64,000 nt of DNA from Vanilla planifolia. Its lineage: Eukaryota; Streptophyta; Magnoliopsida; Asparagales; Orchidaceae. This document shows, piece by piece, positions 54,351 to 64,000 of this stretch (within the stretch, counting starts at the first letter, position 1; the number at the start of each line of letters is the position of its first letter). Below the pieces are notes generated by a model. That model saw nothing but the letters and a program-made list of their open reading frames with translations. It was not told the DNA's origin and did no database searches. Position numbers and translations under genes: made by a program. The stretch covers positions 9,660,068-9,724,067 of the forward strand of contig CM043865.1 in assembly GCA_023846275.1 (NCBI GenBank), read 5' to 3'.

Positions 54351-55030
54351 GAGATTTGGCATCTCAGGTATGGACATCTGAATGTTAATGGACTCAAGTT
54401 ACTTAACCAACAGTAAATGGTATTTGATTTACCAGAAATTAAAGAAATTGAGCTGTGTGAAGGTTGTATTTATGGCAAACAAACCAAACTGTCGTTTCCC
54501 AAACACCATACAATTAGAGCAACCCAAGTGCTTGAATTAGTTCACACAGATTTGTGTGGTCTAATGGAGATTGAGTCCCTAGGAGTTAGCAAGTATTTCT
54601 TGCTATTTGCTGATGATTTCAGTCGAATGTCATGGGTGTTTTTGTTTTAAAAACAAAAGTGAGACTTTTGAACTGTTCAAAAAGTTTAAAATCATGACTG
54701 AAAAATAAACTAGCAAGGAATTGAAGGTGCTCAGGTCGGATTAAGGGGGAGAGTACCAATCGAAAGACTTCAAGCAATATTATGAGAAGGTAGGCATTCA
54801 ACGACAGCTAACTACACCATATACTCCAGAGCAGAATGGAGTCGTCGAAAGGAAGAATAGAACAGTGGTAGAATTGGCTAGAAGCATACTTAAATCAAAG
54901 GGGCTATCAAATCAATTATGGGCTGAAGCTGTTGCAACTACAGTATACATTCTGAATCTATCACAAAGCAGTGCTAAACCAAACCCCTTTTGAAGCATGG
55001 TTTGAAAGGAAACCAAGTGTAGGACACCTT
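54351..55030 (+). pseudogene. Copia integrase relic
   Basis: The GAG-pre-integrase zinc region ('WHLRYGHLN', then 'CEGCIYGKQTKLSF') leads into the DDE core. 'LVHTDLCG' has the first Asp, 'LRSD*GGEY' the second (with a stop just after it), and 'TPYTPEQNGVVERKNRT' the Glu. 'LWAEAVATTVYILN' follows. Frame changes occur near 54645 and 54985. Motif order and spacing are normal, so the integrase part was complete before decay. Confidence 0.92.
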
Positions 55031-55484
55031 AGAGTCTTTGACTGTATTGCATACATCTTGCTCAGTTCACAAGACAAGAAAACTGGACCAAAAATCAGAA
55101 AAGTGCATATTTATTGGGTACTGTATACGATTCAAAGGCTATAGGTTGTACAACCCAGCAAATGGAAAGATTGTGGTAAGTAGAAACGTGCTGTTTGATG
55201 AGAATGCAAGCTGGAATTGGTCAGGGAAAACACAAGCTACAACAGTAGAAGTTCCAATCCAGGAAGAGCTTGAAACTAATGAAAATGAGCAATAGATTTT
55301 AGGTTCCAATAACAGCTCAAAATCAATACCCAGAATTCGATCCCTTGATCCTGATTTTCCTGCAAGGAAGGTAAGAACAATATAAGAACTATATGAAACA
55401 ACTCAAGCGTTTTATGTTGCAGACCCAACAACATTTGAAGAGGCTGTACAGAAGAAAGAATGGCAGCAAGCAATGAAGGAGCTG
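55031..55484 (+). pseudogene. Copia pol between integrase and RT
   Basis: 'CIFIGYCIRFKGYRLYNPAN' and 'VVSRNVLFDENASWNW' are the integrase C-terminal landmarks. After a stop at 55293-55295 the sequence reaches 'TFEEAVQKKEWQQAMKEL' (55429-55482), the first motif of the RVT_2 domain. There the copia sequence stops abruptly, before any RT catalytic motif. Confidence 0.88.
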
Positions 55485-56435
55485 AATGCAGAGGATGTTA
55501 CGGAGGAGAAGGATCTGTTTGCTGCCAGCGAGAAATTAACAAGCCCGAGGAGGCACTTGTGGGAGCTTTCAAGAAGACGCCTCTTTCTGCAACAACTGCA
55601 ACAGATCCAAATGCTGCTCTTGCCGGCCTTGAAGTCACGGCTTTACCTCCAGCAGAAGACACCAAGTCTACCTTCATTGGAGTTGAAGGCTTTGAAGGCG
55701 AGTATGGTGGCATAGAGTTCAGTAATGAGGAGCATCCTTATCTGAGACATTTGAAGGCTTTAAGAATGCCTTTGGTGGAGAACTTGATGCATCAGAGTTT
55801 GTAACAACCTCAAAGAAGGCTCCAAAGCAGCAGGGTTTGGGTGGTTTGGAGTTATTGGCCACCAGTCAGGGCCCTCATTCTTCTCAAGCAGCTGGAGCTG
55901 GCATACCCCTGGAGAACCTTCTGGTGGAGAAGAAGAGAGAAGTGACTGTTCCCGAGATGTCCATTGTCAAAGAGATCAATGCTGAGTTCAGGGAATCTGT
56001 GCTTGTTCGGATTGGATTTAAAGGAACTGTGTTTCTTAGAACCCTTCCTCCCAACCAGTCGACTGGGACAGTGACAGAGTTCTCATTCCACCTTGAGGGT
56101 GCCTCCAGAATCAAGAGGGCTACTATGATGAACTCTTGCATAAGCAGCCTTGGAAATGGAATTTTTCATGTCAGGACTCAGCCGAAGGAAGAATTTATTG
56201 CAATTCTAAAGTTTAGCCTGCTGCCCAGTCTCATTCCTTTACCCCTGAGGATGAAGTTAATTAAAAAGCACAGTGGAACCTTGCTTTCTGTGATGATTCA
56301 GTATGCTTCAAACCCTGAATTACTTGCACCCTTGACCAACATAATGTTCATTTTGAAACTACCTGTTGACCCGATACTGCTAAAGGTTTCTCCTAAGGCA
56401 GTTTTGAATCGTGCCGAGAAGAAGGTGACTTGGCA
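55485..56435 (+). pseudogene. TML: Captured host gene fragment: TPLATE-complex muniscin-like subunit TML, C-terminal part
   Basis: About 315 codons of a plant muniscin-like protein, the TML subunit of the endocytic TPLATE complex (named from memory of the family). The linker part reads 'EKDLFAASEK', 'KPEEALVGAFKK', 'GVEGFEGEYGGIEFS' and 'GLGGLELLA'. The mu-homology part reads 'INAEFRESVLVRIGFKGTVF', 'ILKFSLLPSLIPLPLRMKLI', 'HSGTLLSVMIQYASNPEL' and 'LKVSPKAVLNRAEKKVTW'. The last 50 or so residues of the family and the whole N-terminal half are missing. No intron interrupts it, as expected of a copy made from spliced RNA. Two frameshifts (near 55540 and 55740) break it, so it is not a working gene. 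It replaces the copia RT and most of RNase H. Confidence 0.85.
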
Positions 56436-56622
56436 TATAGACATTCGAATGTACTTTGACAGGGAGCTGATTGAGAAGGGAGAAACTGAATTACAATATA
56501 TTGGGATTGAAGATTAGACAGCAGATGTTCTGACTAAAACTTTACCTAGAATCAAATTCGAATACTTTCGAGACAAGTTGGGTGTAGTGAAGTTTGAATC
56601 AAAGGAGAGTGTTAGAGATTGA
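56436..56622 (+). pseudogene. Copia RNase H C-terminal end
   Basis: 'DIRMYFDRELIEKGETELQY' continues in the same frame as the TML fragment, then 'IGIED', a TAG at 56515-56517, and 'TADVLTKTLPRIKFEYFRDK'. The frame ends at TGA 56620-56622 inside the 3' LTR. The stop sits where the family has Gln (ED-Q-TADVLTK), so one base change created it. Confidence 0.92.
56601..56609 (+). other. Polypurine tract
   Basis: AAAGGAGAG directly precedes the TG of the 3' LTR, the expected site for plus-strand priming. Confidence 0.88.
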
Positions 56623-56834
56623 TTCAAAACAGAATTTGCATTATTTCAGCTGAGTTAGTGGGTTAGTGGGTTGGCTCATTTAGTAGAGTAGTGGAACCTG
56701 TCTGTTAGGCAATGTATCAGGCTATTTAAATATGTAATTTGGTGTGATTAATTAATGAAAATTTACAGTTTTCCTTTTCCCTGGTAACGCAACCAGCAAA
56801 GTGCTCTGTTTTTTCTTCTCCTTTCTCTCCAACA
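56610..56834 (+). repeat. Copia 3' LTR (225 bp)
   Basis: Partner of 52465-52686. The three extra bases lie in 'gtggaacctgtctgttagg', against 'gtggaactttgttagg' in the 5' LTR. Followed by GGCTA, the near-copy of the left flank GGCAA. Confidence 0.95.
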
Positions 56835-59800
56835 GGCTAGCCTATACTTCACTTGAGAGGAAGGTTAGTCTATACTTTTGTTAAAGAAACCTTATATGCA
56901 TGTAAACACCTCACAAATTTTCTTGGTTTAGGGGTGATGACAAACCAAAAGCTTTGTTTTTGGTTCCATTTTAAAGGTTTAAATAAAATAAAAGACCAAA
57001 GCTTTTATAGAAAATGAGGAGACCAAATTATCTTTCATTCTAAAAGATTAATAAAATATAATTTTAAAACTATGAAAATAAAAAAGCACATAAAAATAAA
57101 ATAAAGAATAATCTTATGATTCATAATTGATTCAATTATAATTTAATCATAAAAAATCTTAATAAAATACTTTTTTAACCCTTTTTGGGCCATTGCTTGA
57201 TATCCAACTATAACTTATGAAAAACTTGAATCTCATGCATCTTATATTGTACTAGATACGTTTAATGAGTTGCAACAATGAATTATGAAATATAATTGAG
57301 AATTTGGTAATTTTGAAAAATGACAAAGGATTATTTGTTAAAGTAAAATGTTATTTCTTAATTGAGTTATGAGATCATGAGATAAACTTTTAGATGCTTA
57401 GTTCTTCGGATGACATGCGATCTTCTTTGTGATTATGAGACATTGAGATATAGCTCTCCAAGTGGTGGGTTTGGTACTGATAAAGAGATAAACTAGGGTC
57501 CACAATAAAAAGACTCATACAAATAACAATTAAAATTTTATTTATAAAAGCATATTACTTATTTTATCATCAGTTATAACCCTCTAATCATTTGGTAGAG
57601 CCTTGTAATTAATATTAAGGTTGAAAATTACTTCTAAAAAAATATTTTTGATGATGCAAAAAGCTTTTATTTTTAGGGTCATATTAAGGTTTGTTAGGTA
57701 CCCCTTATGCTAATTTACGTACAATTGACAATCCAATATTAATTTCTATATTACCCTAATATCATTGGATATAGGAGCATGATTTCTTTCTCTAACAAAA
57801 ATTTTTCTAAATATCTTTTTCTTAAAAAGAGTATTAATTTCATAAATTATTTCTATACAACTCATTTTCACATGGAACAATTTCAATTATAAATTATTTT
57901 TTCATTTCTTGACAAAAATTTTTCTTTTAAAGAGTATGCCTAATGACATCAACAACCTCAATCCACAAATAATTCTTTGTCTACTCCACAACAACCTCCC
58001 TTTGATAACCTCAATTGCACGTTTAACATCTTAGTGTTGATTAACAGTATTAGTTGAATGCTTGTCTTGCTACACTATCTTCTGTACTATATTTTTTTCT
58101 TTTATAGTATTAACCTTTATTTTCTTGTCACGTTTCTTGACAACTATCTTTTACTTAATCATTGGATCTTTCCCGAGTTGACAAAGTCTAAAAAATTGTT
58201 GAATCTGTTAACTGTTGTATTATTCTTCTTGATTTCAAAATTTTATATTGGTTAGAACACTAGTTTTAATTATGGAACCGTGATCTTGGAGCTTCGAAAT
58301 GATGATAGTTAATTTAATTGATATATGGGGAATTGTTTAAAGTGATTAGTGAATTTTTCATCAGGTTTTCTTATTTCAGAGCCTATGATACTTGCTGATT
58401 CTCCATGTGCTGGAAACGTAAAACTTTGTTGATTCAGGATTGCAATATTATTAGTAGTGCAGCATGCATTTGACATTATTTATTAGTTCAATTAAGACAA
58501 AAAGCTTCGTGTAAGTAATATATACAATAGAAGCTTTTTGGGATAGATTTATGCCAATTGCATGGATTCAGCATTTTGCTATGATAGCATATTATTATTG
58601 TTTGGCTTGGCTAGTATTGAAGTTTACACATTTAAGCTCATCATTCATGGATACTTGTTTCAATTGATCAATTCCTGTAGGGGATAACAAAACATCAGTA
58701 TGCTTTTGTTAATGAATGAAGTTTTTGGGTATTCTATTTGGCACCTAATGAAGAATAACAAATTGTTTTGTTTTGCCCAAAGTAAATTGCTATGAACAAT
58801 AAGAAATTCTCTAATATCTATCAAGTGCACTTTGTATGAAAGTTATTAGTTCCCATTATTTAAAAGCTTTGGCTTACCAATATTTTAAGATGCTAAGCTA
58901 CTATTCTGAGGGCACAGTGATGCATTACGTTAAAAGGTTGTCTATGATGTAAGTTTTGTAGTCTCCAGCGCATATATGAAGTTGGTAACCCATTATCCTA
59001 AGGGATTGATGGCCTATTATGCTATGTGTTCACCATCCCGTTGTGCTATGGAGTCCCTTGCCATTGTGTTATTAGGTCTTTAGCCGTTTATTAATGTAAT
59101 TATTTTGTTGGCTTTGATGATTATAGTTTCAATATGGGCTCATTTATGTAACGTTCATGATTATATTTTTAATTTGGACAAATTTGTATAATTTAAAACC
59201 ATTTATTAGGTTACTCTTGAAAACAACAATGAACCTAATTCCATATAGAATATTTTGATTTCACTCTAATGTGTTAGGTGAACTCTGAAAAGAAAAGCTA
59301 TTTTTATTTAACAAAAAATGGATTTGATTTCATCATGACTTGTTCAATTATGTTATAGTCATTTAGTTATGCCCGGTTTGAATTAGTTTCATTCTCAATA
59401 TGGTTCAATTTAATTTAGTTGATCCAACAATATTTAGTTTCATTCAACTAAGATTGATGTTTTAAAACTTTTATTGACTTTCATTAATTTTGCTTAGTTA
59501 TAATTGATAGTTTAGTTTATAAATATAAAAAAATATTTTGACTTTGGTTTTTACATGTGATATATTTGGTGATAGTTTCCCCATTGATTTATAAGATTTG
59601 CTTGTCCTCATTCAATGTCCACCAATTTTCTAAAGATAGATTTGATCCACCTTCACTTTCTTTAAAATAATTGGATATTTTAGTTATTGGTGGTAGTATG
59701 TGGTTCAAGTATCTTGATGTTTAAGGTTGGTTATTGTATCTATGAATGATTATATAAGTATATATTATAGGATTAGTCATTTTGATGGGTTTTTTTTTAT

Positions 59801-62800
59801 GTGAAAATTTATTATTTAAGTTTGTTGATCACTCTTATTCGTAATTTTATTTCTTATTTATTGGACTTAGATATTATTTTATTAGATAGATTGTTTTTAA
59901 ATTCTTTTTAGTTTTTGTATTACCTTCATGTTTGTGAATTAGTTGCTTTGAGTAACTTACTTTTCTTTAAGTTGGATATTATATATTTGTATTTGGATGA
60001 AAAGTCAATAGACATAACTGTCTTGTTAAATGTTTTTGTTATTGTTTAGTTAGAAACAATTTATTTGTTGTAAATCTACTTGAGGATTTGTTGAAGTTCT
60101 TTGGATCAAGGAGGGTAAGGCATTATAGTTCATATTATAGTAGTAGGTTTGTTTTGCTAAGCTTAGTCTTAATTGGATTAATGAAGATAGCTTATATTTT
60201 ATTAAAATTAATGATTAGTTCATAGGATAAAATTCCTTTTAAGGGATGGAAGAATGTAAAATTTTTTATTATATATTAGAATATATGAAAGAATTACTAT
60301 TTTATTCTTAGCTTAAATGATGTTAAGAGAATTGGAAGTATATGAAATTAATTATGAGAGTGATCTTAAGATTTCTATAGTGAATTATTATGTCATTGGA
60401 TAATTACAATTTCTTTTCTTTCAATATGGAGTGAAATTAAATTTAAGCAAATGAATTGACTATTTTTATAATATACATAAGGATCTTTTAGTTATTTATT
60501 AGATGGTGATCAGTTCATGAAGAGCACAACTTTATTTTATTAAGAATTTAGGAAATTATTGTGCAAGTGTTAAGAAGAACATATATTTAATTTATTTTAA
60601 GGCTATTTTTCCAGAGTTTACGACTCATTATTTTCATCGCCCGAAACACAGCTTATATGGGAATTGTTTACGTCAATTAATTTTGTAGCTTTTCAAGTCT
60701 TTTTTTTTTTTGCAAAATTTAAATTATTAATTTTGTAATTTATGGTGATTTATGAAAATTTCAAATATCATTTATAATACAAAAATACGTCTCTCAATAT
60801 TCGTAAATGTCATTTCACATTTCTAGTTTAGAAAACTATTATTGTACTATTGAGGTTTCTATAAATAAGGATGCTTACCATAATGTAGATGAATTTTTCA
60901 ATGAAGTAACCAAATGTTGTCTCCAAACTTTTGTGATACTAGCATTCTGTGTGCAAACAATTTGATAGTGTGATTTTGGAGATGCCTCGAGAAGGCAAGC
61001 GAAAGGCTTAAAAAAGATCTCAACCCATTATCCAACATTCATAACAATAGTTAATCACTAAGGAAGTTTTCATCATTTCATTTCATATTTCAAAAAAATT
61101 AATGGTTGCATCCAACTTTCTAATTAGTGCATGCGATCTTGTCATTTCTTACTTGACCTTCTACAAACTCTAATTGAGTGTGAAATTTTCCAATTCACCA
61201 CCAACGTTACTACTTGGGTGTTTATTGATAAAATGATTTTTTAAGTTGATATCATTTATGTTAAAACCATTGCAAGTCTTTGATTTCTCAGAAAGTTATT
61301 ACTTACCTAGCGATCTTAAGATTTTTAATTCTAAGTTTATAATATTTTTGGGTAGACTCTTGTATAGATATATTATTTAAACTTAACCTTACTCAAATAT
61401 TTATGAGCTAAAATTGGTTTTAACATATCATCATATATCACCTACCTCGTCATTTTCATAATTATCATGAAAATTAGATGTTAACCACGTTAACTAAATA
61501 AACAATCGATATAAATAAATAATCTAACTATAAAACTATATATAAACTATATATTCTATAAATAAATAGTGTCAAACCTACATATAAACTATATATTCTT
61601 TTTCCATAATATTTAAGTCCACAACCCTTAGTGCAATGGATGTATTACCTATGATGTAAAGGCTAACGAACTTTAAAGAGCTCACTAAGTAAACAAATAA
61701 AATAACATGTAAAAATAATTTTGTAACAGAAAGATATAATTGTATCATGGTAATACAAAACCAATGTATATAATGAAATATCATGATATGATAAAACCAA
61801 TAAGTATAATATAAAATATGATATAGACATGTATGTTTATTTATTTCCTATTTCTCATTTGTTATATCTTATAAAACTAAATCATTTGTTTCTTATAAAG
61901 ATAAGTTCATTATTTTTCTATTCATTTTATTCCTAATATATAACTCAAATTTTTTTTTTCTAATTACTATCTTTTAAAACTAGTATCATGAGATCTCATA
62001 AGGATATACTCATCTTATATTATGTATTTGGGACAACCTTGATCTAATCATGTGTATCAATATTGTGTAGTTGTAAATAGGCATCTTTGTCTGTAAGGTC
62101 AAAATATAATTCAAGAATATATGAAGATAATGTCTTTAAAGGCATACCAATCATTCTATTCCATTTCTTTAATTGCTAATTAAATATGGTAGATGTTCGC
62201 ATTCCAAATCATTTTTTTATCTAGTTAACGTATAGATTTTCTTATGATATTGTATGTTAATATCCTTATTATATAATATCATAAAAGAATAACACATTAA
62301 TAAAATGACACATACTAAAATATAACTAAAAAAATAATCCAACCATTACCATACTTGCATAGAAAATATTCTTATATTATTGATGCTTTAATAAAAGATA
62401 ATATGAAAAGAATATCATTTTTATAAATAACAAAGAAATTAGTTTACTATTATATTTATAGTATAATTATTGTGCTTATTTGAATTTGAAAGTTGACCTC
62501 CTTTGAACCTTAATTTTTCCTTAATTTTTAACAATATTATGTATATTTAATGGTTAATATATATCTTATATATGACATATTTAACATGAAATTAAAGTCA
62601 TATTAATTTCTTATAAAATCCTGAATTGTTGTCATTGATCATACTTAAATAGTTCCCCATCATATTGTACAATCCATAAAGAATAAGCATGTCAAATTAT
62701 ATCATACATGTACGGTCACATTATCATCTCATCCTATTCTCAAAACTAATGTTATGTTATTCATATTACTTCTGAATGTATCTTATAGTCAATAAGATTG

Positions 62801-64000
62801 CTCTATCCAATCTTGCTCAGCTTTAGCATAATTCATATTACTCATTAAGTATCTAATATGATCAATAATATTGTATTGTACTATTCTTATTCTCTCTCCC
62901 TCCTATTATCTTGTCAACTGATTGTACTACTTAGATAATCTAATTATATTATTCGATCATTATTTTTCTCTTCATAAAGTATAATGCCCTTGATCATACC
63001 ATATGTTTCTATTATTATTCTATCATCAAGACATCATATCTTATGATTGTAATCAACATACAAGTTGGATCATAATCTCTTCTCTCTCTAGACGTAGCTA
63101 TTTTATTCATAATTTTAATTGATCATTCAGGACGATCAATCAATCTTAATATAAGATATTCCATATAAGACCATATGTCTGATCATTGTAGCAGACTCAT
63201 TTGATGACTCAATTAAATCATTATCTTTATTGTCCAACGTGACAACTCCATACATCGTATAAATACAATCCTGATCATTGCCTTAACCAACTGCCTAGTA
63301 CGATCATCATAATCGTACCTGCATTACTACATGTATTATGCCACAACTTTATCATAAAATGTCGATCTCATACCTTATTTCTATAGTTTCCTAAGAGACT
63401 CATCGTACATATACAATACCCATATCACCCTTATATGATTTATTTGATAGCTTTACAATTATCTCAAACTAATACAATCTAGGAAATCATCTAGTATGAT
63501 ACATTCAATAAACCCCATACAACCCACATCGTATCCTTATGCCTAAGTTGATCGTATCATATGATATACATTATCATGCATATATGATACATATTAGTAG
63601 CCATGAATCTCTCTTTCTCTTTTTCTTTCTTATTCTTCTACACCCATCACCTTCTTTCTTTAACAAACTTGATATTTCTCAACGTTTTGCATTGGCAGGA
63701 TCTAGTCTTCCATATCCTATCTTAACTCATCTACTGACAGTAATCTAAAACATGTAAAATTTAAAGAAAAATATAATTTAATTAAGCCTTAAGATGTATC
63801 TCAATGGAGACGTTGAATACCTCCAATCAGAATGCTTCCCTCTTGATTGAAGTACATTGAAAATACTTCTTCAAGTTCACAATGACCTCGTCAAAGATAG
63901 CAACACCTTGTTTTGCTCATCGCACTCAACTTTTAAGCAAACTATGGCTTACTAGTATACCAGAGCTTTGCACAATCTTTCCTATCTTTTGAACTTATTG
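56835..64000. other. AT-rich intergenic stretch, no gene recognised
   Basis: I find no coding region, RNA gene or delimited element in this final 7 kb. 58280-59080 has mixed composition and could be low-copy DNA. A TATA-like 'tctataaataaggatgc' near 60858 could belong to a worn LTR, but no ends were found. 'taaactatatattct' is repeated at about 61545 and 61585. 62600-63560 is built of degenerate 'gatcat'/'tatgat'/'gtatgat' phrases. The frame at 63539-63748 has no family features. Confidence 0.45.

Larger units (their letters stand above)
52465..56834 (+). mobile_element. Non-autonomous Ty1-copia retrotransposon carrying host gene sequence
   Basis: A 4370-bp element with LTRs at 52465-52686 and 56610-56834, both TGTTAG...CCAACA. 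A PBS follows the 5' LTR and a polypurine tract precedes the 3' LTR. Flanks are GGCAA and GGCTA, a 5-bp target duplication with one mismatch. The order is leader, gag, protease, integrase, start of the RT region, host TML fragment, and RNase H end. RT proper, with its YVDD motif, is absent, so movement must have used enzymes from another element. By eye the LTRs differ at about 14 positions plus a 3-base indel (about 6%), so the insertion is not recent. Stops and frameshifts throughout show it is now inert. Confidence 0.95.

Noticed and set aside
55837..56517. A 226-codon open frame as a functional TML-like gene
   Set aside because: It is part of a captured fragment. It starts in mid-domain, lacks the N-terminal half and the true C terminus, and runs into copia RNase H. 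The upstream part of the fragment lies in two other frames.
56835..58260. Continuation of the copia or TML sequence beyond the right LTR
   Set aside because: After the CCAACA end and the GGCTA flank, the sequence turns AT-rich with no pol or TML similarity.

Overview
The window is AT-rich nuclear DNA from a flowering plant. The evidence is one gene with plant-type spliced exons, plant-type Ty1-copia, Ty3-gypsy and LINE remnants, and fragments of plant gene families (a TPLATE-complex muniscin and a BURP-like repeat). I cannot name the species, and monocot versus dicot is not settled. Almost all of the window is old, decayed transposon sequence and AT-rich intergenic DNA. Most open reading frames seen in it are chance or relics.

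Left part (1-20 kb). At 2308-5149 there is a solo LTR, much richer in GC than its surroundings. It has TG...CA ends, 10-bp terminal inverted repeats and a perfect 5-bp target duplication (TAAAC). Inside are a TATA box and three exact-period 40-bp repeats just upstream of it on the minus strand. At about 8530-9220 lies a decayed Ty3-gypsy integrase end. The rest is AT-rich sequence with (TA)n tracts and diverged repeats.

Middle (20-36 kb). Diverged duplicated blocks cover about 20.1-27.2 kb. Next come a LINE ORF1 relic (27.6-28.3 kb, minus) and a LINE ORF2 relic (32.47-29.7 kb, minus) whose reverse-transcriptase fragment is tandemly repeated five times. A degenerate minisatellite of roughly 60-bp units lies at 35.1-36.0 kb.

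The one intact gene (38768-42954, minus) encodes a plant O-fucosyltransferase family protein. Eight exons join in phase to 500 residues, with a membrane anchor near the N terminus and the family motifs present.

Right part (43-64 kb). A gypsy LTR plus gag relic (about 44.15-46.1 kb) is followed by a purine-rich tract (47.3-48.1 kb). The most notable object is a complete but non-autonomous Ty1-copia element at 52465-56834. It has 222/225-bp LTRs, a PBS, a polypurine tract and a near-perfect target duplication. Its whole reverse-transcriptase region and most of RNase H are replaced by about 0.95 kb of a host gene: the C-terminal mu-homology part of the endocytic TPLATE-complex subunit TML. Both junctions were in frame with pol. 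Its leader also carries a short stretch resembling the repeats of BURP-domain (RD22-like) proteins, so it may hold pieces of two host genes. Frameshifts and stops show that it no longer encodes working proteins. From 56.84 kb to the end I recognise no gene.
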